DNA of 64,000 nucleotides, from positions 4,138-68,137 of the forward strand of contig CAZNFW010000012.1 in the NCBI GenBank assembly GCA_964572725.1, written 5' to 3'. The stretch is from Rosettibacter sp964572725. Its GTDB lineage: Bacteria > Bacteroidota > Ignavibacteria > Ignavibacteriales > Melioribacteraceae. The stretch's first letter is position 1; each line of letters begins with the position of its first letter. The notes below the pieces were generated by a model. The model saw only the letters and a program-made list of their open reading frames with translations, was not told the DNA's origin and did not search any database. Positions 1-9,160 of the stretch are shown here, piece after piece. A program made the translations under genes and the position numbers.

Positions 1-282
1 TATTTTCAAAACAATTTGATTATTATGTTTTCTCATCTGTTCCTGGCAGAACTGATAAAGTCTTAATAATCCAATCGATATTTCTTTAGCAGCAGGATCA
101 TCAAAATTGAGGGAATTAATCAAAACCTGAATTGCATCATTCGTTTTCAGCATATCATTTTTCTGACAATTCAAAATTGCAAAATCATAAACTTTTAAAA
201 TCAATTCTTGAGGAGTGGCGTTATTAATTTGGTTGAAGATATATGGATTTTTCTTATTTCTTAAAGTTTGGGCAGTATACAT
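1..282 (-). CDS. fliS: Flagellar export chaperone FliS (N-terminal part, cut by window edge)
   Basis: Reading the minus strand from an ATG at 282 gives 94 codons open to the window edge, so the C-terminus is missing. The translation begins MYTAQTLRNKKNPYIF and contains a QINNATPQELILKVYDFAI stretch, which matches the FliS N-terminal signature (N-x-A/S-P-E/Q-E-L, L-x-L-YD). FliS binds the C-terminus of flagellin in the cytoplasm and keeps it unfolded for export. It lies directly downstream of fliC with a terminator between them, so it is expressed by read-through or from its own weak promoter. The full length and the next gene cannot be seen. Confidence 0.82.
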   Translation of the reverse strand, partial: MYTAQTLRNKKNPYIFNQINNATPQELILKVYDFAILNCQKNDMLKTNDAIQVLINSLNFDDPAAKEISIGLLRLYQFCQEQMRKHNNQIVLKI

Positions 283-310
283 ATTTTCAATCCAGATAAT
301 TTTTGTTTAT

Positions 311-340
311 AAAAATTTCCCCCCGATAATTTCGGGGGGA
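311..340 (-). terminator. Intrinsic terminator of fliC
   Basis: An 8-bp GC-rich stem (CCCCCCGA / TCGGGGGG, 319-326 and 332-339) with a 5-nt loop lies 22 bp past the fliC stop. On the minus strand it is followed by AAATTTTT (311-318). This is the clearest Rho-independent terminator in the window and would end the flagellin transcript before fliS. Confidence 0.85.
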
Positions 341-361
341 TTGTAATCAATTAATTCCCAA

Positions 362-1195
362 TTAACGGAATAAGCTAAGAACTTGTTGTGGTGCTGTATT
401 CATCTGAGCAACCATTGCTGTAGCTATCTGAGCACCAATTTGGCCCTTGGTTGCGTTCAACTGCTCCATTGCTACATCGGCATCAAAGATATTGCTGATT
501 GTTGCTGTATTATTTGCGACGGCGGCGGTTAAGTATTCTTCTCTTGAATCAAGTGTCTGTCTTAAGTTACCTATTCTCAAGAGTGCATTTCGTACATTTG
601 TTGCTACGGTATCTGTATTATAATCAAGTACTGTGGAATCTGTTGAATCTTGTAATCCTCCCGAATTATCAATTGCGGTAGCAAGAGCATCAACATTCAA
701 ATAAGTACTTGTAGCAAAATCAACAGAGAATGAAGAACCACCTACGTCAAAGCTTGAAGCTGACAATGAAGTTACACCATCGGTACTTGCTAATAATTGT
801 GTACCATTAATATTTGTGCTCTTAAGTATAGAATCGATTTCAGAAGCAAGAGTTCTTATGTCATCAGCAATTGCAGCAGAATCTTTTAATGGATCTTTTG
901 CATCTGTTTGTTTAGCTTTAATTTGATTTAATTTGTCAGCAATCTGCTGTAATGCCGATTCTGCAGTAGCTAAGAAGTTTTTAGCTGAGGCAATATTGTT
1001 TAATTGAGCTTTTTGAACAAGGGTCTGAGCTTCCAGCTGCTTTCCTACGTTGTAGCCTGATGTGTCATCTGCTACAGTGTTAATCTTTTTTAAGGTAGAA
1101 AGTCGCAACTGTGCTTTTTCTGTTTGTGCATTTACTTTTGCTAATGCATTATAAGCCTGTAAAGCACCAACATTTGTGTTAATTGAGAATGCCAT
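362..1195 (-). CDS. fliC: Flagellin
   Basis: A 277-residue flagellin, the main filament subunit exported by the flagellar type III system. The N-terminal D0/D1 region (about 1-140, starting MAFSINTNVGALQAYNAL) and C-terminal D1/D0 region (about 195-277, ending in the QMNTAPQQVLSLFR type tail) are both canonical. The variable middle is very short (about 140-195), so the filament surface should be small. ATG at 1195 is preceded by a strong AGGAGG at 1201-1206 with 5-nt spacing. It is a single-gene unit: a FliA promoter at 1281-1307, a leader with two GGA sites that fit CsrA control, and a terminator at 311-340. A glycosylation cluster lies just upstream, and the protein contains many Ser/Thr that could be modified; this last point is inference. 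Confidence 0.97.
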   Translation of the reverse strand: MAFSINTNVGALQAYNALAKVNAQTEKAQLRLSTLKKINTVADDTSGYNVGKQLEAQTLVQKAQLNNIASAKNFLATAESALQQIADKLNQIKAKQTDAKDPLKDSAAIADDIRTLASEIDSILKSTNINGTQLLASTDGVTSLSASSFDVGGSSFSVDFATSTYLNVDALATAIDNSGGLQDSTDSTVLDYNTDTVATNVRNALLRIGNLRQTLDSREEYLTAAVANNTATISNIFDADVAMEQLNATKGQIGAQIATAMVAQMNTAPQQVLSLFR

Positions 1196-1273
1196 AAATA
1201 CCTCCTTGTATTTTGTTTTTTAATTTACCTAAGCTTCCTTGCTTAGGCTTGTTAATTATGAGATTATTTTCTC
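1196..1273 (-). promoter_or_regulatory. fliC 5' leader with two CsrA-type GGA sites
   Basis: In the RNA sense a stem CCUAAGC/GCUUAGG (1228-1247) presents the loop AAGGAA, an AnGGA motif at the tip of a hairpin. A second GGA lies in the Shine-Dalgarno AAGGAGG (1201-1207). One upstream hairpin site plus one site covering the SD is the arrangement known for CsrA repression of hag in Bacillus subtilis, where FliW antagonises CsrA. Both csrA and fliW are in this window. A further small stem (TGAGA/TCTCA) lies nearer the predicted 5' end. Binding itself is inferred. Confidence 0.7.
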
Positions 1274-1280
1274 ACTTTAA

Positions 1281-1307
1281 TTATCGTAAGTGATTATAAA
1301 AAGTTTA
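1281..1307 (-). promoter_or_regulatory. FliA (sigma28) promoter of fliC
   Basis: Minus strand TAAACTTT (1307-1300), an 11-nt spacer, then TACGATAA (1288-1281). The consensus is TAAAGTTT-N11-GCCGATAA, so the spacing is exact and CGATAA complete; only the GC before it is replaced (TA). The start of transcription would be near 1273, giving a leader of about 78 nt. Confidence 0.8.
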
Positions 1308-1608
1308 GAGATTTTTAGCTGTATATTTTATTGGTAAGTGAAATTGTGCGATGTGAGTTATGGAAGTGAGGAAGATGAGAAGTTAGGAAAATTGCAAAAT
1401 TGTAACACGAAATTTCGTTTATCAAGGACACTAATTGCATTAATTTATACGAAATTACGTAAAGTAAAACAAAAAAACCTTGGCGGTCTTTGCGGTTTAA
1501 CTATAATTTAACAGTTGAGAACACAAAGAAATTGAGAAGGTACTATCTGTAACTTGCAATTTTTCTAGCCCGCTTTTTGGAATTGTAATCTTAGTAATTT
1601 GGTAATAA
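1308..1608. other. Non-coding stretch between fliC promoter and glycosyltransferase gene
   Basis: No gene or RNA was recognised on either strand. It holds a perfect 12-bp palindrome ACGAAATTTCGT (1407-1418) and, on the minus strand, AAACC...GGTTT followed by a T-rich run (about 1467-1498), which could be a weak terminator for the operon upstream. The phrase around 1478-1497 (ACCGCAAAGACCGCC on the minus strand) resembles degenerate dispersed intergenic repeats of this kind of genome. The repeat identity was not checked. Confidence 0.4.
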
Positions 1609-3135
1609 TTAATTATTGTTAATTAGATTTTCTAAACGTGCTTTAATAGCTTTTACTTTGGGCATCATATCAGTAAGATTCGCAAATTTATTTTCGACTG
1701 TAGTAAATAATTCGTAAGACTTTTTAACATTCCCTGCTTTTAAATAATAAGAAGCTAAATAAAACATTGCTGCGGGATCATTTTTAACTAATTCCATATT
1801 ATTTTCTAATAATTCAATAGCAAAAGATGTATTATTATTTTGATCGTAAAGCGAAGAAAGGTTTTTTATTACTTCTAAATTATGAGGAAATTTTTCTTTT
1901 AGTTTTATAAGCAAACTTTGCTTAATAGAATTATTCTTTTGTTTAGAAATTCCTAACAAAAATAGTTCTAAGTTATTTTTATCTACATAACGAATAAGAA
2001 CTTGTCCCATTTCCTCAGTTATTTCTCTTCCTTGTAAAATACTTTCCATTAATTTTATCAGTTGAATTTTTTCTGCTACATGTTCTTCTTTAATATGCTT
2101 ATATAGTTCTTTGATGAAATATTCAATCATATCATTATCATTAGATTGATATGCTAAATATAAACCATAATAAATAATTTCCCGAGTGTCTATATAAATT
2201 GTTTGATGAATTATCTTTTCGTTTTTGTGTAAATTTTTATTTGCTTCTAGTGCTTTTTGAGCATATAATTTTGCTTTGTAAATATTATGTTGCTTATAAT
2301 ATAATCTTGATGCAAATAGAAAATAAATAGGTTGACGAGGATTTAATTCTATTGCTTTGTCAATATATTTTTGAGCATTATCATAATCATAACTTATTAA
2401 AGTTTTTTGAGCTAAATATAAGAAACAATCTGCTTTTAAATCTTGAGGTAAATTATTGCTTTCTATTGCAATTTTAAAATATGACGCTGCTTCTTCATAT
2501 TTTTCGAGTAGGAAATATGTTTGGGCTAATTTAAAAACGATATAAGGAGATTTACTTTCATTATAATCCATAAGAAGTAATTCCAAATTTCTATAGGCTT
2601 TAGATTGTTTTTCATTTAGAGATACATCGTAACCTATATGATTGATTATAATTGAGGAGTGATACAACTGATACTTATTCTTAATTAATGAAGGAACTAT
2701 TTGCTCGTGAGCCTTACCAGTAAATTGAATCTCTTTACTGTTTTTAAATAGTCTTACATAACGAAATGAATGATCTCTCCCATTTTCACTATCAATACTT
2801 TTGACAGTACAAAAATAACCTGCTTTCGATACACCATCTATTAATCTTTTTAATTCTCTAATAGAATTCGGGTCTAATCTTTCATCAGCATCTAAATATA
2901 GAATCCATTCACCTGAAGAATATTGAAGTGCATAATTTCTTGCAGCTGAAAAATCATTAATCCAATCGAAGTGATAAATTTTTGCTTTGTATTCTTGTGC
3001 TATCTCTATTGTTCTATCAGTAGAGCCGGTATCTACAATTACAATTTCGTCAACAACGCTTTTAACAGATTCGAGGCAATCTTTCAAATACTTTTCCTCA
3101 TTCTTAACAATCATCGAAAGAGTTAAAGTCCCCAT
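1609..3135 (-). CDS. Family 2 glycosyltransferase with C-terminal TPR repeats
   Basis: A 508-residue cytoplasmic protein. Residues 1-190 form a GT-A fold GT2 domain: SMIVKNEEKYL at the start, DTGSTD at 35-40 and the metal-binding LDADE at 81-85. From about 190 to 490 it is all helical with TPR-like repeats (for example KYEEAASYFKIAIESN). GT2-TPR proteins of this kind are common in surface glycosylation clusters and may act on protein acceptors. It starts 2 nt after the stop of the large glycosyltransferase, behind GGGGGAT, so it is the last gene of the cluster. Target and sugar are unknown; flagellin, the next gene downstream, is a reasonable guess only. Confidence 0.85.
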   Translation of the reverse strand: MGTLTLSMIVKNEEKYLKDCLESVKSVVDEIVIVDTGSTDRTIEIAQEYKAKIYHFDWINDFSAARNYALQYSSGEWILYLDADERLDPNSIRELKRLIDGVSKAGYFCTVKSIDSENGRDHSFRYVRLFKNSKEIQFTGKAHEQIVPSLIKNKYQLYHSSIIINHIGYDVSLNEKQSKAYRNLELLLMDYNESKSPYIVFKLAQTYFLLEKYEEAASYFKIAIESNNLPQDLKADCFLYLAQKTLISYDYDNAQKYIDKAIELNPRQPIYFLFASRLYYKQHNIYKAKLYAQKALEANKNLHKNEKIIHQTIYIDTREIIYYGLYLAYQSNDNDMIEYFIKELYKHIKEEHVAEKIQLIKLMESILQGREITEEMGQVLIRYVDKNNLELFLLGISKQKNNSIKQSLLIKLKEKFPHNLEVIKNLSSLYDQNNNTSFAIELLENNMELVKNDPAAMFYLASYYLKAGNVKKSYELFTTVENKFANLTDMMPKVKAIKARLENLINNN

Positions 3136-3137
3136 AG

Positions 3138-6100
3138 TTATCCCCCATCGAGTGATGAATGAGTTAATTCATATCCTAATAATTCATTAACTTTTTCAAG
3201 AGCAACTTTAGCAGAATTATTCGAAGGATTATTTTTAACGGCCCATTCGAACATAACTTTTGCAGCTTCAAATTGTTCTGTTGCCAAAAAAATTTGTCCC
3301 AGCCCATAGCAAGCAGATGAAGAATTTGGATTGGCAATAAGTTCTTTTTCAAAATATTCTCTTGCTTTATCGATATTATTATCTGCTAAGAAAATATTGC
3401 CTGCTAAGTTCAGTAATTCATCGTATTTAATAATTTCATCATTGCCTGCTAAAGAATGTTCAATAGCATTCTCTATTGAATGCTGAGCAAGTTTTAATTC
3501 GTTATCAGCTAAATGAATTTTAGTTCTTTCAAAATATTGTTTAAATAAATTTTTATCGATTGGATAATAGATTTGACGTTGTCGAATAGTTTTATTTTGT
3601 AGCCAGATTTCATCTGGTGTAGCACCCCATTTATCGACGAATATTTGTCTGTTAGTTTCAAGTCTTTTTTTATAAGCCTCGGTTCCATTAGCTTTAAAGC
3701 TTTTTGAGCCAAAGTGATGAATAAAAACATCTTTTGCAATGACAGTTTTATAGCCTGCTAATTGAGCACGCAGACAAAAATCATCGTCTTCATAATTTCC
3801 TGGGGAAAATCGTTCATCAAGCCCGCCGATTTTTTCAATTACTTCTTTTTTAATCAAAGTACATAAAAATGCAATTCTTGGAAATTGAAATAAGTCTCCT
3901 TTTCTAAGTGTTCTAACTTTTTCTGCATATTGATACATTTCTTCAATTGAATTATATACAGCATCTTTATCAATTTGTACTCCACTTACAATGTTACTAA
4001 CAGGTCCAACAATTCCTACTCTTTTATCTGAATCTGCAATTTCAATAAACCTCGATGCCCATCCTTCGGTGAAAATAATATCGTTATTTGCTACAACTAT
4101 AAATTCAGCAGATGATTCTTTTAGTCCTTGATTTACTGCAGTTGGGAAACCAACATTTACAGAATTTCTAATTATCTTTATTCTATCATCTTCATTTTCC
4201 AAATTTGTAAGATAATCACTTGTAGAATCGTTGCTGTTATTATCAATAATTACAAGTTCTGCAAGTTGCGGTGTAGTTCTTATTAAAGATTCAATACACA
4301 TTTTTGTATAATCAACATTATTGTAAACAGGAATTATTACAGAAACACTCTTTCCAAACAAATATCCTTCAGAATTATTCTTCTCTATTTCAGTAAGATT
4401 ATTATACGACATAATTTCATTAAATAACTGTTCTACATTATTTTTGGGGAAGGAATATCCTAACAAATTTTGGTAGGCATTGATAAGAGCATTCAAGGAA
4501 TTGTATTCATTAAATTCGAGCGATGTTCTATAAGCATTTCGAAGAATAGGTTTAAGATTTATTCTATTATTCAAAATATCTAATATGTATTTAATAAAAT
4601 TTTCATTGTCATTATACTTAACTATAAATGAGTTTTTTTCATGAACACAAAAGCTTTCAGCACCCATATTATTTGTAGTAATTACAGGTACACCAGAAGC
4701 CATAGCCTCTAATAACGGCATCGAAAATCCTTCATACCACGAAGTACAAACAACAACACTTGAGTGTCTAATTACTTCTGCTATCTTTTCACTGCTTAAC
4801 TTTTCTTTAATTTCAACAATACAGTCTAATTCTTTACTTAACTCCTCTTGTATTTTATTAATATTCTCGGTTCTATAACCAATTACTATATTTAATTTCA
4901 AGTTCTGTATCCTGTATTTTGATTTTTGGATAGCAACAATAGCAGAAGCTAAAAACTCAAACCCTTTAAGAGGATGAAAAGGATTGCCTATAAACAAAAT
5001 CGTATTTGTATTATTATTTACTGTGCTTAGCTTAAAAATTTTATGATTAACGCTGTTGGGAACATATTCAGAAATGCGATTAAACTTTTCCTTAAACAAA
5101 TTAACAAGGTGTGTCGATACAGTAATATTTTTAACAGGTATTGCATGAAGCATTGTTAGTATGTGCTTATCACTTCTTAGTTCTTCATATGTTCTTCCGT
5201 AATGATAACCTTCGTATCCTTGACACAAATGAACTACTTTTGATAAAGGCAGTTTATTTAATATGCCTGGCAAATCGAAAATGCTAAAGACAACGAATAA
5301 ATTAATACCAGCAGTATCAATTTCTTCTATACTATTAATTTTAATATACTTTAATTTCAGTTTAATCCAATCTGGTTTTGGCGAGAAAGAATAAATTGTA
5401 ACATCTACACCTAATCTAATTAACCAATCGATATGTTTAAAAAATATTTTCGTTCCACCACCAACTACCGACGCGTCTTTAATGAAAAATGCTATATGTG
5501 GAACATTTTCGATAGTAACAACTTCATCATTTGTTTTGAATTTATTGAAAGCAATAATATCTTCAGCAAAATTTTTATCGCTAAATTCGAAAGTTAATTT
5601 ACATGCTGGACAAATGAATTTTGAAGTTGTGTGGGTTGATATCATTTCATATTCTATTGTTACATTAAAATTGTTTTTGCATTCAGGGCAGTGTACTTCT
5701 AATCTATGTCTAATTGAATTCAAATTTAACTCAAGTGGTTCAACATGCCATTTATTGATGTCTTTTATATTAAGAATACAATATTTTTCTTTAGATTCTA
5801 TGGATAGTAATAACGGCTTATAGATTTTGTCTTGATTGTTCAGCTGCTTAGTAATTCTCATTAAATAAGTTTCTATCGCAGCAGCGTATTTTTGGTTGCC
5901 TATTTTAATCAAATATTTAACATATTCAGATGCATCTTCAATAAAATCATGTTTATTGTATGAAACTTTTTTTCTATTTAAAAACAGTTTCAAAATATTT
6001 TTTACTTCTTCATCAAGAGGTTTTGACAAATAATCTTTAACAATAATTTCGAGGAAATCATAAGCTTTTTTTCGAATGTTAGGCTGCAGACAATTATTTA

Positions 6101-7760
6101 CCCATTCCAATGTTTTTTCTGCTAAAGCTGGAGTAAATCCACAACGATACAAGAAAGCATTTTTTTTGGTTAAAACGTATACAATCTCATTTAAAGCAGA
6201 AAATATTTTATTGGGATTATTAAAATCGGTAAATGGGAAAAGCGCATTAAAAGGCTTTTCATTTAAAAATTTTATTAATGAATAAGTGGAATCAAAAACA
6301 CCGCCTTCTAAAAACGAATTTGTGGTTTGTCCTTTATGAATTCTTGTAACACAAGTTCTTTCATTAATAAAATGGCTTTTATACTTGGAAGAAATTCGCA
6401 GCCACATATCAAAATCTTGCCCTTGTCGTAATGTTTCATCAAATAAACCGACGTCATCAAAAACACTTTTATGAACAGCTATTGCATTGCCATGAATATA
6501 ATTTGCCCAGAAGAAATGAAGTACTTGAAATTCAGTTGGAGGAATTTGGAGCCATAATCCAGGTGCTATTTTTTGTTTTGTTTCATCAAGTAATAAATAC
6601 CAATGTGAGTGGAAAAATTTAATATCTGGATTTTCTTTAATTGCATTAAAATGGATTTCTAATTTGTTAGGTTCAAATAAGTCATCCGAAGATAGCCAGC
6701 AAATCCATTCACCTTTTGCGTTATTAATTCCCACATTTAAAGCGGAGGCAACGCCGCCGTTTTGTTTATGAAAACATTTTATACGAGAATCTTTTTTTGA
6801 ATAATCTTCTAAAATTATAGCGGTATTATCAGTACTACCATCATTAACTACAATAGCTTCCCAATTTTTAAAAGTCTGATTAATCAAGCTGTCTAAAGCT
6901 TCGTTTAACAAATTAGCTTGATTATAAGTTGGAATTAAAACAGAAAAGAATGGTTTTTCCTGACTAAGATTTACAGACGGCAATGTTGGTTCGGAGAATT
7001 TATGAGTATCTATTTCATCCATTTCCCCTTCTTTTAAGTGGTAAACTATAGAGTCTAAAGACGTAATATGTTTAACACCAAGTTTAGCTAATTTATTAAA
7101 GAAATATTCATCTCCATAAAAAGCAACATCATCAAAATTTCTTCCTGCTATATTACCTTCTGGATATAATCCGGCTTTTATAGCAACATCTTTATAAAAT
7201 AAACAAGGCATGTAAGCTCCGCCTTGTTTGATACCTGTAATCCTTACTTTATTTGCAAATAAAAGAAATTCTTCTTTTTTGAAATTATCGGGATGATTAC
7301 CAAATTCACCATGGTATGCACCAGGAAAGACCCCATGTTTAGGATGTTTCCTTTCTACTAATTGAGAACAGACAATAGTATTTGGGGTGCTAAATTTTAA
7401 GAGGTTTTCCAACCAATCAGGCGAAAAATAATTATCACTATTTACAAGTACTACTAATTCACCTTGAGATCTTCGTATAGCTTCGTTCCACCCACGGTAT
7501 ACTCTATGAATATACTCTGGTTTTGCATACCCCATCTTAAATAATTCTTCTTCTGTTCTCCTCGGATTAATATTAATATAGTATTTATATCCCTTAGCTG
7601 TTAAATAATCAATAAGATCTCCCTCGGGGTCATTTGCTATAAAAAAGAATTCTGCATTACCTCTCTGAATCATCGGGGTAAACTCATGGACAGAATCATA
7701 AACCCAATCAGCAAATTTTTTCGATTTATAAATCAACGAAACAATTGATATTTTTACCAT
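3138..7760 (-). CDS. Giant multidomain glycosyltransferase (GT2-GT2-zinc ribbon-GT4-GT2-TPR)
   Basis: A 1540-residue cytoplasmic protein without signal peptide or TM segments. Domains in order: GT2-like 3-250 (metal-site NSD near 107); canonical GT2 271-500 (SVLIPTYNQ, NDGSTDN, LSSDD at 356-360); a helical stretch; a zinc ribbon-like segment with CPEC 691-694 and CPAC 717-720; a GT4/GT-B domain 753-1100 with the E-x7-E motif (E1010, E1018); a third GT2 1138-1350 (SVIIPVYNN, IDNNSND, NNDI); and TPR repeats 1440-1530. Four catalytic modules in one chain suggest stepwise building of an oligosaccharide or processive addition to an acceptor held by the TPRs. It overlaps the preceding gene by 7 nt. 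Each module is recognisable, but the overall substrate is unknown. Confidence 0.85.
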   Translation of the reverse strand: MVKISIVSLIYKSKKFADWVYDSVHEFTPMIQRGNAEFFFIANDPEGDLIDYLTAKGYKYYININPRRTEEELFKMGYAKPEYIHRVYRGWNEAIRRSQGELVVLVNSDNYFSPDWLENLLKFSTPNTIVCSQLVERKHPKHGVFPGAYHGEFGNHPDNFKKEEFLLFANKVRITGIKQGGAYMPCLFYKDVAIKAGLYPEGNIAGRNFDDVAFYGDEYFFNKLAKLGVKHITSLDSIVYHLKEGEMDEIDTHKFSEPTLPSVNLSQEKPFFSVLIPTYNQANLLNEALDSLINQTFKNWEAIVVNDGSTDNTAIILEDYSKKDSRIKCFHKQNGGVASALNVGINNAKGEWICWLSSDDLFEPNKLEIHFNAIKENPDIKFFHSHWYLLLDETKQKIAPGLWLQIPPTEFQVLHFFWANYIHGNAIAVHKSVFDDVGLFDETLRQGQDFDMWLRISSKYKSHFINERTCVTRIHKGQTTNSFLEGGVFDSTYSLIKFLNEKPFNALFPFTDFNNPNKIFSALNEIVYVLTKKNAFLYRCGFTPALAEKTLEWVNNCLQPNIRKKAYDFLEIIVKDYLSKPLDEEVKNILKLFLNRKKVSYNKHDFIEDASEYVKYLIKIGNQKYAAAIETYLMRITKQLNNQDKIYKPLLLSIESKEKYCILNIKDINKWHVEPLELNLNSIRHRLEVHCPECKNNFNVTIEYEMISTHTTSKFICPACKLTFEFSDKNFAEDIIAFNKFKTNDEVVTIENVPHIAFFIKDASVVGGGTKIFFKHIDWLIRLGVDVTIYSFSPKPDWIKLKLKYIKINSIEEIDTAGINLFVVFSIFDLPGILNKLPLSKVVHLCQGYEGYHYGRTYEELRSDKHILTMLHAIPVKNITVSTHLVNLFKEKFNRISEYVPNSVNHKIFKLSTVNNNTNTILFIGNPFHPLKGFEFLASAIVAIQKSKYRIQNLKLNIVIGYRTENINKIQEELSKELDCIVEIKEKLSSEKIAEVIRHSSVVVCTSWYEGFSMPLLEAMASGVPVITTNNMGAESFCVHEKNSFIVKYNDNENFIKYILDILNNRINLKPILRNAYRTSLEFNEYNSLNALINAYQNLLGYSFPKNNVEQLFNEIMSYNNLTEIEKNNSEGYLFGKSVSVIIPVYNNVDYTKMCIESLIRTTPQLAELVIIDNNSNDSTSDYLTNLENEDDRIKIIRNSVNVGFPTAVNQGLKESSAEFIVVANNDIIFTEGWASRFIEIADSDKRVGIVGPVSNIVSGVQIDKDAVYNSIEEMYQYAEKVRTLRKGDLFQFPRIAFLCTLIKKEVIEKIGGLDERFSPGNYEDDDFCLRAQLAGYKTVIAKDVFIHHFGSKSFKANGTEAYKKRLETNRQIFVDKWGATPDEIWLQNKTIRQRQIYYPIDKNLFKQYFERTKIHLADNELKLAQHSIENAIEHSLAGNDEIIKYDELLNLAGNIFLADNNIDKAREYFEKELIANPNSSSACYGLGQIFLATEQFEAAKVMFEWAVKNNPSNNSAKVALEKVNELLGYELTHSSLDGG

Positions 7761-8590
7761 TGAATACCTCTATCATTGAAATATTTTTGCCATGTCATTT
7801 TAACGCTTTTTCTATCCCATCCAATTCTAAAAATATCATCTCGTGGATTTTGAGATGGAACAAAATCTTTCTCGATACCATCCAAAATAACTATTGGAAG
7901 ATTACATGCCATTGCTTCCCATTCAATCATATAAAAAGGTCGAAGCATACCACAGCTTAAATAAAAATCTGCAGCATTCATTAGCTCTGCAAGCTGTTGT
8001 TGAGGAATTTTTACAAAATTACTTGCTCCATTCAAGAATGATGCTTCGGAATGTTGTTTCCATACAATTATCCAATAAATATCACTGTTTTCTTGAGCAT
8101 ATTTCTTTAATCTTTCAAATCCTTTCATTGGATGAGTTGTTCCGCCCCAAATGCCAATTTTTTTATCGAGCGGAAGATTGTATTTATTACGCAAAGCAAT
8201 TTTATCTCCCATGGGTTTAAATAAATCTGTATCAACCCCTATTGGGATAACATCAACTGTTCCAAATTCTTCATAATATTTTTTAGCAAGCGGAGTAGCA
8301 ACTACTCTGTAAGTAGAATATTTTGCGCAATTATTAATCTTATTTATCTTTTCATCCCATTCATTAGAATTGAATACAATCTTCATTTCAGGTATCAATT
8401 CCCATAGTAATGCAATACTTTTGGAGGGATAAACATTCAGAGGACCTAATGTTGAATATCGTAATACAACATCATTAGGATACATTACCTGAGGGATAGC
8501 AAAAGCACTATATGGGAATTCCCTCTTGAACCATGTCCAAAAGGTATCTTCTCCCAGACCACTTATAACTTCTGCATTTAAAAAAATCAT
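7754..8590 (-). CDS. Family 4 glycosyltransferase (GT-B fold)
   Basis: 278 residues, shorter than typical GT4 enzymes (350-400), with a reduced N-terminal lobe. The hinge motif VIPIGVDTDLFKP (about 114-126), GGTTHPMKGFERL for nucleotide-sugar binding (about 154-166) and IEWEAMACNLPIV (about 222-234) in place of the usual E-x7-E region mark it as retaining GT4. It overlaps the methyltransferase gene upstream by 4 nt (ATGA) and the giant transferase downstream by 7 nt, so the three are translationally coupled. Donor and acceptor are unknown. Confidence 0.78.
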   Translation of the reverse strand: MIFLNAEVISGLGEDTFWTWFKREFPYSAFAIPQVMYPNDVVLRYSTLGPLNVYPSKSIALLWELIPEMKIVFNSNEWDEKINKINNCAKYSTYRVVATPLAKKYYEEFGTVDVIPIGVDTDLFKPMGDKIALRNKYNLPLDKKIGIWGGTTHPMKGFERLKKYAQENSDIYWIIVWKQHSEASFLNGASNFVKIPQQQLAELMNAADFYLSCGMLRPFYMIEWEAMACNLPIVILDGIEKDFVPSQNPRDDIFRIGWDRKSVKMTWQKYFNDRGIQW

Positions 8591-9030
8591 TTTTCTACCT
8601 CATCCTTTTGTAGTATTATATGCAATGAGGGATACTTCTGTGGTAGAATTTCTCTTTTTATTAATTTCCAGGTAGTCCCACGTCTATAGTAATATTGTGA
8701 ACTCCTATCAAGAAATACATTAAAACTATTCTCATTAAAAAATATCCTATGAGTTGGGTCATCGGTAATACCCATAGGAACAATTATATCAAAAATCCCC
8801 ATAGGTTTTAAAACTCGCCATACCTCTTCTATTAGAAATAAAAAATCATGGGGATCTAGATGTTCTAAAAAATGATAAGCTCTTACTTCATCGACAATAT
8901 TAGAAGAATATGGTAGTCCTCTTATAACATCTCTTACCACATCAGGTTTTACTGATTCGTCTTTGTCAATATTAATGTATCCTTTCTCTGGATAAATACC
9001 ACAACCAAGATTTAGTTTCAGTATTTCCAT
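8587..9030 (-). CDS. Small class I SAM-dependent methyltransferase
   Basis: 147 residues. LNLGCG at 6-11 is motif I for S-adenosylmethionine binding; YINIDKDE (motif II acidic), FLEHLDPHD and EEVWRVLKPMGIFDIIVP complete a minimal Rossmann methyltransferase of the kind found in glycan clusters. It is too short for a separate substrate domain. It sits between the nucleotide-sugar genes and the glycosyltransferases, so sugar O-methylation is likely. A 130-bp gap with no clear promoter or terminator separates it from the reductase gene upstream. Confidence 0.75.
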   Translation of the reverse strand: MEILKLNLGCGIYPEKGYINIDKDESVKPDVVRDVIRGLPYSSNIVDEVRAYHFLEHLDPHDFLFLIEEVWRVLKPMGIFDIIVPMGITDDPTHRIFFNENSFNVFLDRSSQYYYRRGTTWKLIKREILPQKYPSLHIILQKDEVEK

Positions 9031-9160
9031 TTTTTTATTCCATAGAAAAATTGTAATAAATCTAACTCTACTTTATTTTTTCTTCATAATTTTATCTAAA
9101 ATTTATTTGTGCCAATTGTAATAATTCTTTCATATTTAATAATTCGATCAAATATTTTTA

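Noticed and set aside
499..681. Plus-strand open frames throughout the window, such as this one inside fliC
   Set aside because: They lie opposite strongly supported genes, show no family features and have skewed composition; no plus-strand gene could be supported.
1407..1418. 12-bp perfect palindrome ACGAAATTTCGT as an operator
   Set aside because: It lies behind, not in front of, the nearest promoter context, occurs once, and similar AT-rich palindromes are expected by chance or in dispersed repeats.
5575..5601. TAAA-N17-CGATAA match inside the giant glycosyltransferase gene
   Set aside because: No gene start lies downstream within a useful distance and the extended AAAGTG segment is absent; probably chance in AT-rich DNA.
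9031..9160. TTGGCACA in the 130-bp gap before the methyltransferase gene, resembling a -24 box
   Set aside because: No -12 box at the right spacing and no palindrome upstream; the gap holds nothing else recognisable.
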